This document shows positions 21,001-32,239 of a stretch of DNA of 64,000 nucleotides, in pieces. The stretch's first letter is position 1; the number at the start of each line of letters is the position of its first letter. A program made the translations under genes and the position numbers. A model generated the notes under the pieces. It was not told the DNA's origin. It saw only the letters and a program-made list of their open reading frames with translations, and did no database searches. Source of the stretch: Chaetoceros tenuissimus (lineage: Eukaryota > Bacillariophyta > Thalassiosirophyceae > Chaetocerotales > Chaetocerotaceae); contig BLLK01000045.1 in assembly GCA_021927905.1 (NCBI GenBank), positions 1,426,001-1,490,000 on the forward strand, in the 5' to 3' direction.

Positions 21001-21560
21001 CAAATACCTACTGTGAAAGTCTTATTGAATATCTTAGAACAATTTTCAAATGCTTGCGTTCTCTAGACGAGGGATCCAAGGCCGGGTTACATTTCTCTTG
21101 TTGCGGTCATATTTCTGAGCGTCTCGTCATGTTAGTGGCCGGTAAGGTCACTGAAGAGGGAGAGGCAAGTGCTAGATCAGATGAAAATGGAGGACTTCGC
21201 CCAATTGCTAAAATTGATGCATATGGACTGAAGAATCTATCTTTAGATGTAGCTGAATTTGAAAGTTTCACTGATGGTACGGGGATTCCCCAGCTTAGGG
21301 AATGCTTTGCTGAATTGAAATGCATCACTGACGCCATGCTTGACCCTGAACTGCCTCAGCTCCTAATGCCTGAACATGAGAATGCAAGACGAAGAAAATA
21401 TCCTTTTCTGAATTTAGAAAAAGTTTGTAACATTTTGGAAAAATATCAGGCAGGTGGTTTGCGTAAACTTATGGGTTCAAGCAGTAGCAATACTTCTTTC
21501 TTAATGCTGGAAAAGAAAGACATTTCCAATTTACTAAGACTTGCTAGAAGTCAAATTTAA
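18015..21560 (+). CDS. SEC15: Exocyst subunit Sec15-like protein
   Basis: Single exon, 1181 aa, ATG at 18015. The N-terminal half shows the helical-rod pattern of Sec15/EXOC6: a His-rich helix (CHEHSDGFLHSVGKVVGLG), a run ending in ARPRGALDAVDEARACL, then LLPRIENEVISGARRDLNKW, close to the Sec15 'LPKLxNxVxxxxxxDLxxWL-x-SIR' segment. Further on come VHPVRRAESAFALLGKKEDF with QYYEQNR, matching 'VHRCLHIYxxLGxxxEFxxYYxxNR', and HLCTSVAGFSAIEAALE. Sec15 is the exocyst subunit that binds Rab GTPases and tethers secretory vesicles at the plasma membrane. The protein is longer than the usual 750-900 aa because of Ser/Gly-rich and acidic insertions (about residues 470-540 and 650-680). The family assignment rests on several ordered motifs; a related tethering factor is the alternative. 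Confidence 0.65.
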   Translation: MDLEIQAAPTFKGGNLSSANNPFDSPVSTSKKEDTSLATPGFPAEPLTSQSEVRSKRLREEAIRRLVNDVQRTATTRTSLSTTTITNAQKTSQDEITNQQQEDLLIASTLATAIERGLDRELHNELCKEVKSSAANISKICHEHSDGFLHSVGKVVGLGISCDHIKSTIEQANDELQSKTVKPMLEAAQQLEYTKTVSAKAKTIHAVVTACYRVSTLLQKAKKQADLARPRGALDAVDEARACLTASLGSLVGVGTVNSEEMKKIFQDLLKSENMNVNDSSNPHAPSTPARNQAQGDKDPTKANNAANTNEKDELRLEDTPFGARAMELLPRIENEVISGARRDLNKWFLSIRSGGDGAKAGRAALRKCSNSMSMGPGYLGHGGKIQGYTWRAKNADNLISRVDQGKRVSRAIRMGYWFARDNEKEIERLTRLCDMGVERRAEAFATAFGWYRCWNETASLDVDEGKAAEDESLGRSGHGSTHGNLGGSRHGRSLNFRASNRRDGAITYRSGRGGAKENSPWAATLIPSILFNDSPTKNEDEEKLLVLPESVHPVRRAESAFALLGKKEDFRQYYEQNRFGATEIGDKSGETRSALSSLTGDDVSQGTDRVFYARSLPHLCTSVAGFSAIEAALELGIVHEDEEVDLKTPQGASATDEDAKEEPTSFKEISARYERKLITELGTLTRKRAIGATLVELAKSSCLLTAFRAALKVVHPSSTSRPYDKELLAMDVDILITALKVAQDEQLRATQRILTDDSKQPMRVTRSDFRFANQEDTSSIPAPEHLDQPFGLYDMKQKSNSDFSDVGSLSSRGQINALQDGDTYKFSAALPQIVRSIHARTITFAAFAVSQEELGQVFPMNKGIGVAGYVLDCLEQCISAAAIGIKNGYEHFDELSVPEAVQITANISSLQACLPRIFGTVCRGLCHIGSISEEKLNETFDYAEEALSRADKACDAQVAGMFNSVYELCRNKIDTLLHFSLDNFQWVARSQRDSPNTYCESLIEYLRTIFKCLRSLDEGSKAGLHFSCCGHISERLVMLVAGKVTEEGEASARSDENGGLRPIAKIDAYGLKNLSLDVAEFESFTDGTGIPQLRECFAELKCITDAMLDPELPQLLMPEHENARRRKYPFLNLEKVCNILEKYQAGGLRKLMGSSSSNTSFLMLEKKDISNLLRLARSQI

Positions 21561-21661
21561 GCTTAGACATAAATTAGAAATTTATCACTTGATATTTTTT
21601 TTTATTAATATTCACTTCTATTTTTGTTCAACTGAATGTGTCCGTGTTCACGACGGTTGCT

Positions 21662-23011
21662 CTACACAATGTCCCCAGAGCTATCAAAATCTTGGTCTTT
21701 TTCTTTCTTCACACCGAGAACTCTAGAACATGGACGACAGAAGCCCATAATATCGTTATGCATGTCTTCCGGAAAACATACTTTTACAAAAGGACTTAAC
21801 CAGTCAGGTCGAAATCCTGATTTCTTGCCCTTCCCATTTCCAGAACCAAAAACTTCATGAATACCTGCTCGTCCCTCTAAATCTTCCATCGATAGTTCTC
21901 CCTTCAGCCTATCAATATGTGTCACATTTGTCGATACTACATCCCATTGATCAATAACCATACAACAAGTGAACATCCCGAATAGCATTGATTCGACCGC
22001 CAAACCTATTATACTAAGTAGGTGCTCCGGTTGATCTAAACAAGGCTGATGTTTCTCCATTTTTCCTAAACACTCGACAAATCTCATAATCACTAAGCTC
22101 ATGGCATAAAAACAGGAGCAAAATGTATAAAACACAAAAAGAAGAAAAAATTTGTGATTTCCAATTCCAACACAATTATTGACCCTATCATACAACAAGT
22201 TTGAATTAGTTACGCAAATATAAAAATTCTGTAAAGTTATGCGTATGTTGTTACACTCACCAAGGGCAGTGATGATCCATCTATAGAAGCGAAACGTACA
22301 AAAATAAAGGTTCAGGGAGATATGTGAATAAGTAATGAGACTGAGAAGTAATACATTTCTTCCATCTCACCTTAAGTATACAACGCTTGCATATCGAACA
22401 ATGATGTGCTCTATCAGGTTTATAAGATTTGCATCGTCTACACATACGCTTTGGCGGTCTTGGTTTTGGTTTCAGTGGTTCACCTTCTCCATTTTTTGAT
22501 ACATCCAAACCATTTGAATCAGGCAATGGTTCAGCATCTGGTGGAATACTTCCTGGGTCGGTTGTCATGGCGAAAAAGTGTGATATGACAGCCAAGAAAG
22601 CCACCACAACAAAACAAAATGAATGGAATTTACCCCAGAATGTAAGCTGCGAGTTTGGGTGTAATAAGAAGAAATATGATTGAGCTATAGTTCTCATCAT
22701 AGTTTTTATGGACAAAAATAAGACTGACAAAAAATACTCACAGATCGTACTCCATCTATTGTCACACTCATCCATGGAGGTAGTAGCACTTGAGTCACTG
22801 CATAACAGCCATAAATGTGCAGACCATAAGTCAAGCCAGCACAAAAGAGGCCGCAACAGTCCCAATTGAGCCAGAATCTATCAAATGGAGAAGTACCACA
22901 TGTATGACGAACTACTTTTGCCGTAGGTGTTGACTGTGGAGATGAGGAGGGGCTATTTGCTCCAACTTTTGTTGACTGCTCTTTACTCGATGTGTTCGTT
23001 CTTCGCAACAT
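21662..23011 (-). CDS. DHHC-type protein S-palmitoyltransferase
   Basis: Four exons on the minus strand: 22742-23011, 22371-22646, 22261-22280 and 21662-22184, joining to 362 aa. The core is the Cys-rich zinc domain MCRRCKSYKPDRAHHCSIC...CILK followed by MDHHCPW and VNNCVG, with the catalytic Cys in DHHC. Four membrane helices flank it in the usual 2+2 arrangement (around residues 35-60, 95-115, 200-222 and 245-265). The enzyme attaches palmitate to cytosolic Cys residues of membrane proteins, typically at Golgi or plasma membrane. Exon 3 is only 20 nt and encodes exactly MDHHCP plus two bases of Trp. Start ATG 23011 (MLRRTN). The 3' end converges with the Sec15-like gene, 101 bp apart. Confidence 0.93.
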
Positions 23012-23617
23012 CACGACAGAATGTAATTCATTGGTTGCCTTTTGCTTTAGTTTTCAAGTTTGTTTTGAATTGTATTCTAATAGTTGAGTAATACATCCAT
23101 GGTTGGTTGAAATAATGAACATGCAGTATCCAACAATTTTTGAATATTACGTAGTTCAGAAAGGAGGAGCCTACATCTTGACATCAGTTTCTGGTAGGCT
23201 CCGATGATTCCATTTTTCAATCTTGCTCTCCAAAGTAAAAGAGATGGAATGGAAAGAAGGAGAAGAGATCCCAATGATCCGGGTCTTTTTAGCGTTCGAT
23301 ACGCACGTAGTTAGTTTGTGTACACATCATCATTCATCGAGAACAAGGCGACGACGTAATGAAATGAAACCTTCATCCTTCATCATTCTCATAAGATATC
23401 AACTGCTTCTGTACATAAAGAAATCTAAAATCTCTTTGAAAGTTTTAATACTATTGAATCAAGCGGTGTATGCTAGTTTTGATTGGTGTTTGTGACTGGC
23501 AATAAAAGATTAAGGAATTTCATTTAGTTTGGATCTTTTCTTGAAAAAAATAGACTCAACTGACAGCATCGTTCGCAGAAAGAAAAAATCATAATAGAGT
23601 GGCTGACTTGTATCAAG
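23012..23617. other. Divergent promoter region, no supported gene
   Basis: About 600 bp shared by the minus-strand DHHC gene and the plus-strand glucan synthase. Frames up to about 90 codons exist but show no family features. It presumably holds both promoters. Confidence 0.45.
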
Positions 23618-26600
23618 ATGGATACTGTTAAAGATGCAAGCATAATGCTTGCGCATGCTCTTCCTATAATTGGAGTGTTATATTATGGAAGTGAATCTAC
23701 AAGGTAAGAATATTGGGATGTGAGAAAGGATTCTTTTCTATGATGGAAATCCAATATTTAGAATCTGATGGATCGTGTTCTTTTTTTTCCATTTTGCTGA
23801 CTTTCATCTTTCTTTAAAGTCATCCACGTTTTTACTCTGGTATTTTAACTGGTCTCCTAGGTGCAGGTTTGGCTTTTAGTTTTCTTGAACCATTATTTAC
23901 AGCGGTTGGTATGCCATTGGCTACAGTTGCTCTATATGTTCTTGCGTTTGGAGCAGCATCCATAGGAATGTGTTTGGGAATACTTTTACCACTCATTCTA
24001 CCTGGCGTTTGTTTTGGTGTCTCTGTTGCTATTTTGATTGGATTCTTCGTTCCAGCTGCATTTACTCAGTACATGGGTATCTTCATTGGTGTGACAGGAT
24101 TTGTTGGAATGTTACTTTCATTCAAGTAAGTTTTTACAAGGTTCAAAGTTTGAAAAGTGTCGCGTTGGAAAAGATTTGTATATCTAACTTTATTGACTAT
24201 AGGTTCCGATCAGCAATGTTGATGCTTGCAACAGTAATTGAATCTGGTGCTCTTATTGGAAGTATAATCAACTTGAATCTTTTCTACTGCATTGGAGCAG
24301 TTTTAAAGGGCCAAGGATACTTGCCACTGACCACCGGAGGTGAATATGACACAATCATAGTACCTGCTGCATCCTCACAACTATATCTAGGTTTATCATG
24401 GATCATTTTCTCTATTATTAGTCTGGTAGTACTTGCAATTCGTCAAGGAGGACTATCACCTCCTAGCATTGCTTCATCTACCACTTCTGCAGCAGCAACT
24501 AGTTCCAAAAAGAAAGTTCCACCATCCTATTATCAACCTCCACCAGCCTCACCTGACACCTACAATATGTTCGATCCAGCTGATTTGCCACCGCGTCTTG
24601 CAGAATATGCAAACATGGTCTATTCTGCATGTGAAGATCTTGGAAACTACTTTGGATTTCAGGACTCTTCTGTAAGAAATCAAGCAGAACATTTGTTGAT
24701 TTTGTTGAGTAACAATCGTCGTTACATGAATAGTTATGTCCTACCTTCTGCCCTCCAACCACCAAGTCCGATCCATTCACTTCATGCAAAGGTTTTTGCA
24801 AACTATGTCAAATGGTGCAGGGCGATGGGAGTTTCACCTAACTTTGCTAAAGTTAGTTCAGCTGTTTCCGCTCCACCAGCTGTTGCCAGTAGAGTTGTCG
24901 ATCTTGTACTTTTCTTTTGTGTATGGGGAGAAGCATGTAATGTAAGACATATGCCTGAATGTTTGTGGTATTTATATCATAAAATGATGGAAGAGTACAT
25001 CACATCGGAGGGACACACCCAAACTAGAAGTTTATACGCTGGTCATTTTGTAGACAATGTCATTACTCCAATCTATGAAACTGTTTCGAAGGTAAGCGAT
25101 GTCACGTTTGATTTGAGCATGATTCCAAATGGATAAACACTGATGTTTAACTCTTTTCAATTTGTAGAACATGAAATCTAGCAGAGATCATCAAGACAAG
25201 AGAAACTATGATGATTTTAATGAGTTTTTCTGGTCTAGATCATGTCTTGGATACAAGTATTGTAGCATCGAGGGCATGGAGGGTTTTGACGAAGAGAATT
25301 CTTTCAGACTTAATGGCCCACTACCTGGAGAGTCTATGCCAACCATTCTTGAAGGACTTACCAGTGCACCTAAAACATTTCTAGAGAAAAGGTCATGGTT
25401 GCGTGGATTGATCGCTCTTTTCCGTATTCTTGAATGGCACCTTGTTACATTTTATTTACTTTCAGTAATAGCATTCTCGAGAGAGTTGGTTTGGGGATGG
25501 GTATATACTCTTCAAGTTGCAAGTGGAGTTTTCTGGATTTTCAATTCACTTCAGGTTAGTTTTGGAATTTTGGAGGTGTGGGCATCATATCCTGGGATTG
25601 AGTTGACTGGAACTGCAGTATGTGGTTTCATTTTCTCTCTTGGCACAAGATTTTTGATTTTGGTGTATCAGACAATGTACTTAATGTGGACTTTTGGACC
25701 ATCAACTGGTCAATCGAAGGAATTTCTCGGTATTGACGCAGATGCAAACTTCTGGTGGTGGCAATATGTGTGGCTTTCACTACTTTGTATGATTCCATGG
25801 GTAGTAGAAGCATTCATGCAGATATATCCAGCATCTTCTACTGCATTATACACCAGTCGCAATGAGTATGTGCAGTCATTCTTGAATATTTTGTTCCCTA
25901 TTAGTAGACTGTACACAGGAAAGGAAGTGCACGAATCTTTCGGTCATACTGCAATGTATCTCCTTTATTGGACCACTTTGATGGCATGGAAGCTATTTTT
26001 TTCATACGTCTTTGAAGTATACTCAATGGTTCTACCTACTCTTGAACTATGTGATGACTACATCAATTACCCAGATCAAAGCTTTGCCAAAATGTCCATT
26101 GTTTTGATCATGAGATGGATGCCACAATTTCTTGTGTATCTAATTGATATGAGCATCTGGTATGCTGTATGGCAGGCCTTTGCTGGAACTGCTGTTGGCT
26201 TCTCTGAAAATTTGGGTGACATCAAAAATATGAAAGATATTAGAGAGAACTTCGGGAGAGCACCAGAGTTATTTTGTCAGAAAATGTTATCTGATGATGC
26301 TGGAAGTCGCAAAGGATCAGCTGCAAGTTTTATTTCGAAAAGCGGTAGTTTTTCGAGTGAGAGTCAGGGACTCCTTGGTTCTGATCCACATAAGCTTCAA
26401 AGCTATGTGAACAGACTTCTTGATGTTAGAATTCAAAAATGGGTTATGTTCAGTGCTGCTTGGAACGAAATCATTGACCATTTTAGACAGGAGGATATTA
26501 TTTCCAATAGAGAAAGAGACAATTTGAAATTCAGCAGATTTGATGGATTTAGCCAAGCTATCTATCTTCCTGTCTTTCAGACTGCAGGTGTCATGGATGA

Positions 26601-29600
26601 TGTGATTACCGTACTTGAATCACCAAGGGATGACCAACCTACAGGACCTATGACTGATGATGAATTTTTCAAGCCTATCATGGAACATGTAACCATGAAG
26701 ACTGCCGTGTTTGAGGTTTGGGAACTTGGGTCTTATGTATTCCAGGAGATGCTCGGATCCATTCATCGCAGTGACATTGAGATCATCACTGGTTTGATCA
26801 TGAAGTGGACTGAAAACGGAACTCTGACAAAACATTTGACCCTCCTCAAGATCAGAAAGGCGATGAATAATTTGATTCAATTGGTTAATATCCTCGAGAA
26901 GGGCGTTGGACGTAGAAAGGCTGCAGTAACAACTAGAAAGAAGGTTCAGCAACCAGCCAAAGCATCCAAAAGTGGAATGAGAAAAGTCATGAGTGCCACC
27001 TCTTTATCACTAGCTAGTAATGATGATACGTTTTCAAAGTCAAGGAAGGAGTCTATGGAAAGAATTGTCATAATTGATGCATTGCGTGACCAAGTACGAG
27101 AGAAACTACGAGCATTCGTACAAGAAATCAAGGGCATCTTAAAGCATGTCGACCACGATGCTGAAGCTAGGGATATCTTGGACAGATTGACATTCCTCAT
27201 GAGCATGGAGAATGGCTTTCTGTGGGATGATGCGTACGCATCAGATCAGCTTGACAAATTGTCAAAGGATGCTATGTTTAAAGAGGTAATGACTAAGCTT
27301 CATGGACTGGTTTCATGTCATCCGACTGATGTTGAACCCAAGTCGAAGGAAGTGCGTCGTCGTCTTACCTTCTTCGTGAATTCTTTGTTCATGGATATGC
27401 CTCTTGCTCCAACTATGAAGGATATGTTCTCTTTGAATGTTTTGACACCATTTTACTCCGAAGATGTCTTGTATAGCAAAGGGGATTTGGATAAGCGTAC
27501 TGATGAATTGGGTGTATCAACGATGTTGTATCTCCAGACCTTGTTTCGCGGTGATTGGGAGAACTTTATTGAAAGAAACAATATCAAGGACCCAGAGAAG
27601 ATATGGTCTAAGAAATGCTTGCAAGAGACTCGTATTTGGGCTAGTAATCGTGCACAAACGCTTTACAGAACTGTCAGTGGGATGATGTATTACGAAAAAG
27701 CTCTTCGTCTTCTTGCGAATCTCGAACGCATTGACGATGGATTGACAAATGACTTAATGGGAGAGAAGTTCGGATATGTTGTTGCATGTCAGATTTACGG
27801 TACAATGAAGAAGAATCAAGATCCAAAGGCTGAAGATATTGAATTCTTACTTCACACTTTCCCTCATCTTCGTATTGCATACATTGACACAATTCGTCTC
27901 AACCGTTCTGGAGCTGCAGTCTTTTATTCTGTATTGATCAAGAGTGATGGAAATGGAGGAGTAGAAGAAATTTATAGAGTACGCTTACCAGGAAATCCTG
28001 TGCTTGGAGAAGGAAAGCCAGAGAACCAGAATCACGCAATGATCTTCACACGTGGAGAATTTGTACAAACTATTGATATGAACCAAGAGGGGTATTTTGA
28101 GGAGGCTCTCAAGATGCGCAATGCTTTACAAGAATTTGCAAAACGCGATGGTCCTCTTCCTACAACTATTCTTGGACTTCGTGAGCACATTTTCACTGGA
28201 AGTGTGAGTTCTCTAGCGAACTATATGGCGTTACAAGAAACGTCTTTTGTAACATTGGGACAGCGTGTATTGACGAAACCTCTCCGTATCCGTCTACACT
28301 ACGGGCACCCTGACATCTTTGATAAACTCTTTTTTATCACTCGAGGAGGAATTAGTAAGAGTTCTAAGGGAATCAACTTATCAGAAGATATTTTCGCTGG
28401 GTACAACAATGCCATTCGTGGAGGTCAAGTCAGTTTCAAGGAATATCTACAAGTAGGAAAGGGTCGTGATGTAGGAATGAGTCAGATCTACAAGTTCGAG
28501 GCAAAGCTAAGTCAAGGGGCTGGAGAGCAGAGTCTCTCTCGTGATGTTTACAGATTATGCCATCGCCTTGATTTCTGCCGTCTTTTGTCGTACTACTTCG
28601 GTGGTATTGGTCATTACTTTTCTAACGTTTTGACTGTTCTGACTATTTACTGCGTAGTCTATCTCATGGCAGTTTTGGCAGTGTTCGACATGGAAAAAAT
28701 TGGCGATCGCGTTATCACACCAATGGGAACTATTCAAATGCTTCTTGGAGGTCTTGGTCTTCTTCAAACTATCCCTCTCTATGCAACTCTGGGAGTAGAA
28801 AGAGGATGGTGGAACAGTATGCGTGAAATCTTACATGTTTTCATTACTGGAGGTCCTCTTCATTTTATGTTCCATATCCAAACAAAGGCACATTACATGT
28901 CACAGACAATACTTGTTGGAGGAGCTAAGTACCGTGCAACTGGAAGAGGTTTTGTCACCCAACATACTGAGATGGATGAGCAGTTCCGTTTCTTTGCATC
29001 GAGTCACCTTTATCTTGGAGTAGAACTTGCAGCAGGGCTTATCATGATGGGCGTTTTCACTGAAGCAGGACAATACTTTGGAAGGACATGGTCATTGTGG
29101 CTTGCATCTTTATCATTCCTTGCAAGCCCTTTCTGGTTCAACCCTCTCAGTTTTGAATGGAATGTTGTCGTAAATGACTACAAAGTATACCTTGACTGGA
29201 TGGGTGGCACTACTGGAGGACCAAGTAAGTGCTGGAGCCAGTGGTGGACCGAGGAAAACTCTTTCTACAAGAAAATGAATGGTGCTTCAAAGTCCTTTTA
29301 CGTGGTGAAATCTATCCTTTACATTCTTCTCGCGAATGGAATCAGAACATCAGACCTTTTCGTTGCAAATATGACCTTGAACAAACCTCTGATTTCAATC
29401 AGTGGATTGACTTGTGCGGTCGCATTCCTCTTCGCATTGAAAGGTGTTTTCAACTCAACTCAAGGGAGCCTTCCATATGCCGCAAGACAGACTATTGGAA
29501 TCATCACTTTCCTTGGAATTTCCGTTGGAATTCTAATCTTGTTCCTTGAAGATTCAAATGCACTGAGATACTCCATTGCAGGATACTACTTCATTGGAGC

Positions 29601-30243
29601 GCTTTGCCAACTTGGACTCCTTGCAGGTGTAAAGATGGTTAAACATCTCTATTACATCCATGACCTTGTTTGTGGCCATGTGATTTTCATTCCATTGTTC
29701 ATCATGGCAGGCCTTCAGCTTCCTAATCATGTGCAGACTTGGTTACTCTATCATAATGCTCTATCTGCTGATGTAGTTGTTGGAGACATTTTGCGTTATG
29801 CTCAGAAGGCCCAGAAATCTGGCGGAAAGGCAGAGGACAATGAAGAACTAGTTGAGCAGATTGCAGAGCTACGTAAACTCATTCAGGTGCAGGAACAGAT
29901 GTTGATGAGTAAGGGCCTCATTGACCAAAACAAGATCGTAAAGAGAAATGAAAGTACTGATGCATTCCCAGAGCTCTTTTCTCCTTCAGCAGACGAAGAG
30001 ATTCCAATTCATCAGCCACCACAGCCTCAGTCGAATGGTCTCATGGGAAGAGGAAAAATCAAGAGCATGACAGGACTTGATGTCTGGGGACCAATGACAA
30101 TAGGAGATGGAGAAACTAGTGGCGAGGAGATGACAATGGATGTCATGAGTTCTTACCAAAATCTCGAGCAGTCCACACCTATCAAGACCTCAAAAAATGA
30201 AGAGTTTTCTTTTAGTCAACCAGAGAAGATGCCTCCAAGGTAA
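23618..30243 (+). CDS. Beta-1,3-glucan synthase, GT48 (callose/FKS family; probable chrysolaminarin or callose synthase)
   Basis: Four exons, 23618-23703, 23820-24125, 24203-25091 and 25168-30243, give 2118 aa, close to the family's usual 1800-2100. The enzyme polymerises UDP-glucose into beta-1,3-glucan. Residues about 30-195 are a cluster of hydrophobic helices at the N-terminus. Next comes the WGEACNVRHMPECLWYLYH segment typical of callose synthases, then membrane helices, a long cytosolic catalytic region and a C-terminal helix cluster. Diagnostic runs in the catalytic part include RIWASNRAQTLYRTVSGMMYY, GKPENQNHAMIFTRGE, and LREHIFTGSVSSLA with RIRLHYGHPD. The tail (after about residue 1980) holds a short coiled coil and a Ser/Pro-rich acidic end. 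In diatoms this class makes vacuolar chrysolaminarin, and callose at cell junctions is also reported; the sequence does not decide which. The first, 86-nt exon was placed by GT-AG sites and frame. Confidence 0.93.
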
Positions 30244-30611
30244 TAAGTGAAAGAATTCTGACCGCTAAATACTGACATTGATATATACCTACTTGAGTCA
30301 GATACCTATAATATCTTCTTAGCATAAAAATAATGCATATAATTACATATATCAGACTTCAATCATTTATTTTAGAATAGACGACATTTCTTTTTCTCGG
30401 CAGGTGTGATATGCCTCGAATGATAGAATCATAAAAAAGTACTAAAACGAGTATGGTAGGGCACAGATAACAAATTTCATCTGTTACTATAAGCCGGTTT
30501 TCAAACTTTTTTGTACTTTTACATTTTATCTTAGCTGTAAAATGCTATCTCCAAAAAATGTGGAAACCTTTCATGAATTTTCTATTACACAATGTCTACG
30601 AAGTAGATAAT
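30244..30611. other. Convergent 3' spacer
   Basis: About 370 bp between the ends of the glucan synthase and the minus-strand zinc-finger gene. AT-rich; I see no gene or clear repeat. Confidence 0.45.
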
Positions 30612-31025
30612 TTACTTTCCGAACTTCTTCTTCGTAGTCTTTCCTTTACTTAATCCAGCAGACAACAAATCATCAAGTCCACCAGCATCATTCTTCTTCT
30701 TCTTTGCTGCTGCCTTTTTCTTCGCCTCTGCATCTGCCTTTGCTTTCTTTTCTCCCTTTGGATCATTAGGGTCAAATCCAGCCAATTGATCAAAACAGGA
30801 TGCAGGGTCAGTCCCTGGTTCATGCTTTGAAGTTACATGAAGGTATAGTACCGGTGGACGAGCATTCACCATGAAAGTCTGTCGACACAATTTACACATG
30901 AAGGCTGAAGAATCAGCTGCAGCCTTAGCAGCTGCTGCTTTACGCTCTTCTGGTGTCTTTCCAAGTTTCTTTTGGTTACGCTCACGTGCAGCCTGTGCCT
31001 TTTGTACGTTAGATCCCTTTCCCAT
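30612..31025 (-). CDS. Small 4F5/SERF-like C2H2 zinc-finger protein
   Basis: Single exon, 137 aa, ATG at 31025 (MGKGSNVQKAQAARERNQKK). The basic N-terminus matches the start of the small 4F5/SERF and ZNF706-type proteins. Residues about 44-70 form one C2H2-like zinc finger (CKLC ... HVTSKH). The C-terminus is Ala/Lys-rich (KKAAAKKKK) and ends GLSKGKTTKKKFGK, likely a nuclear or nucleolar signal. Plant relatives of this type are annotated as zinc-binding proteins of unknown role. It diverges from the 61-aa membrane protein gene with 392 bp between the starts. Confidence 0.75.
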   Translation of the reverse strand: MGKGSNVQKAQAARERNQKKLGKTPEERKAAAAKAAADSSAFMCKLCRQTFMVNARPPVLYLHVTSKHEPGTDPASCFDQLAGFDPNDPKGEKKAKADAEAKKKAAAKKKKNDAGGLDDLLSAGLSKGKTTKKKFGK

Positions 31026-31417
31026 GTTGTTATGACTTGAAAAATATATAAGATGAGTATATGATGTTTCTATTTCAGACGGGAAACCAAAACGATGATT
31101 ATTGTGAAAGAGTAGAATTGTGGCGTTGGACTTTTGTTGCACAATAATGTTCACCACGTCGTATTGGTGGTCTAAAGGAAAAATGAATGGTCTGTTGTGC
31201 GTCATCCGAGAGCAAAAGATGCACTACGTACGTACTACTTGTACCTTGGTATTTGGTAGAGGAGGAAGGAGCTCAGAGCTCAGAGATCACCAGAGACAAA
31301 AGGACCACTCCAAAACAACAACACATCCAATCTCATCCAATACAAATCAAAACGCGAAGAAAACTTCAAAAAATCAACAAATTTCACTTATCAAACATCT
31401 ATAAATAAAACAAGAAA
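31026..31417. other. Divergent promoter region
   Basis: 392 bp between the starts of the zinc-finger gene (minus) and the 61-aa membrane protein gene (plus). Open frames here lie in presumed 5' UTR and promoter and have no features. Confidence 0.45.
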
Positions 31418-31689
31418 ATGGTAAAGGAAGAAGAACCAATGACACCTGCTCAGATGGCAATCAATGGCCTAAAGGTGAGTTTGCATAAAGTATACCAAAC
31501 ACTCTTTCCTAAATTTCCTGAATCACACTATACTCATCTCTTTTTCATGTCCCACCTTAGATCCTTTTTGCAATGAGTCCTCTTTTGGCACTTGGATATG
31601 TTCTTTTGACTGGGTTTGATGATCCTGAATCTGAAGATGCGAAGAGAAAAAAGAAAACTGACTTCCAATTAGAAGGACATGATGAGTAA
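31418..31689 (+). CDS. 61-aa single-pass membrane protein
   Basis: Two exons, 31418-31474 and 31561-31689, joined by a GT-AG intron at a codon boundary. The product starts MVKEEEPMTPAQMAINGLK, has one hydrophobic helix at residues about 20-38 (ILFAMSPLLALGYVLLTGF) and ends with a charged tail (KRKKKTDFQLEGHDE). The clean splice, the in-frame helix and the tail immediately before TAA support a real gene despite its size. Small tail proteins like this occur in ER, mitochondrial and plastid membrane complexes; I do not recognise the family. No cleavable signal is evident. Confidence 0.62.
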
Positions 31690-32239
31690 AAGCGAGAATT
31701 CAACTTCAATTATATCATGGACACGCAGCATTAGAGCAGAGTTAGAAAGTAGGGAAAATAAATAATTACTATATGTACTTAAATAAAAAATTACAATCAA
31801 TGACAACAAAGTTTCTCAATTTTTACATTACAGAAAAAACATCGCAAGAGAATCGATTCAACGGGGTAGATCCTCATCTCACTTGTTTCATAATATTTTA
31901 ATTGTACTGAATGATTCTGGATTCAGAAGAGGGCAGGTGTTTTTTTTGCCGGAATCAATAGACAGCAATAGAAAAGGAAAAAAGAAATTGTGTACTTACT
32001 ACGTAGCTAGTCTATTGCTTCGAAATTTCATTTTGATATTTTCAACTATGTCATTTAGGCCAATTTAGTAGCACATGTGTTAGAAGAGAAAAGATAAAGC
32101 AAACGACGATGATAACAATATAATGGAGAAAAGAGAAATAGCAACGACGACAACAACTTTTAAGTGAAAGGAGAGCACTTACACATACCCAACAACAGTA
32201 GTAACTTCAGCTAGTTTTAATTCACTGAGGCAACACAAC
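31690..32239. other. Intergenic, no supported gene
   Basis: About 550 bp of AT-rich sequence between two plus-strand genes. I see no coding-like frame, repeat or RNA gene. Confidence 0.5.

Noticed and set aside
21662-22865. Splice acceptor TATAG/GATGAG close to the first DHHC exon
   Set aside because: Acceptors between 22690 and 22670 put exon 2 out of frame. The CGCAG acceptor before 22646 restores the frame and the membrane helix.
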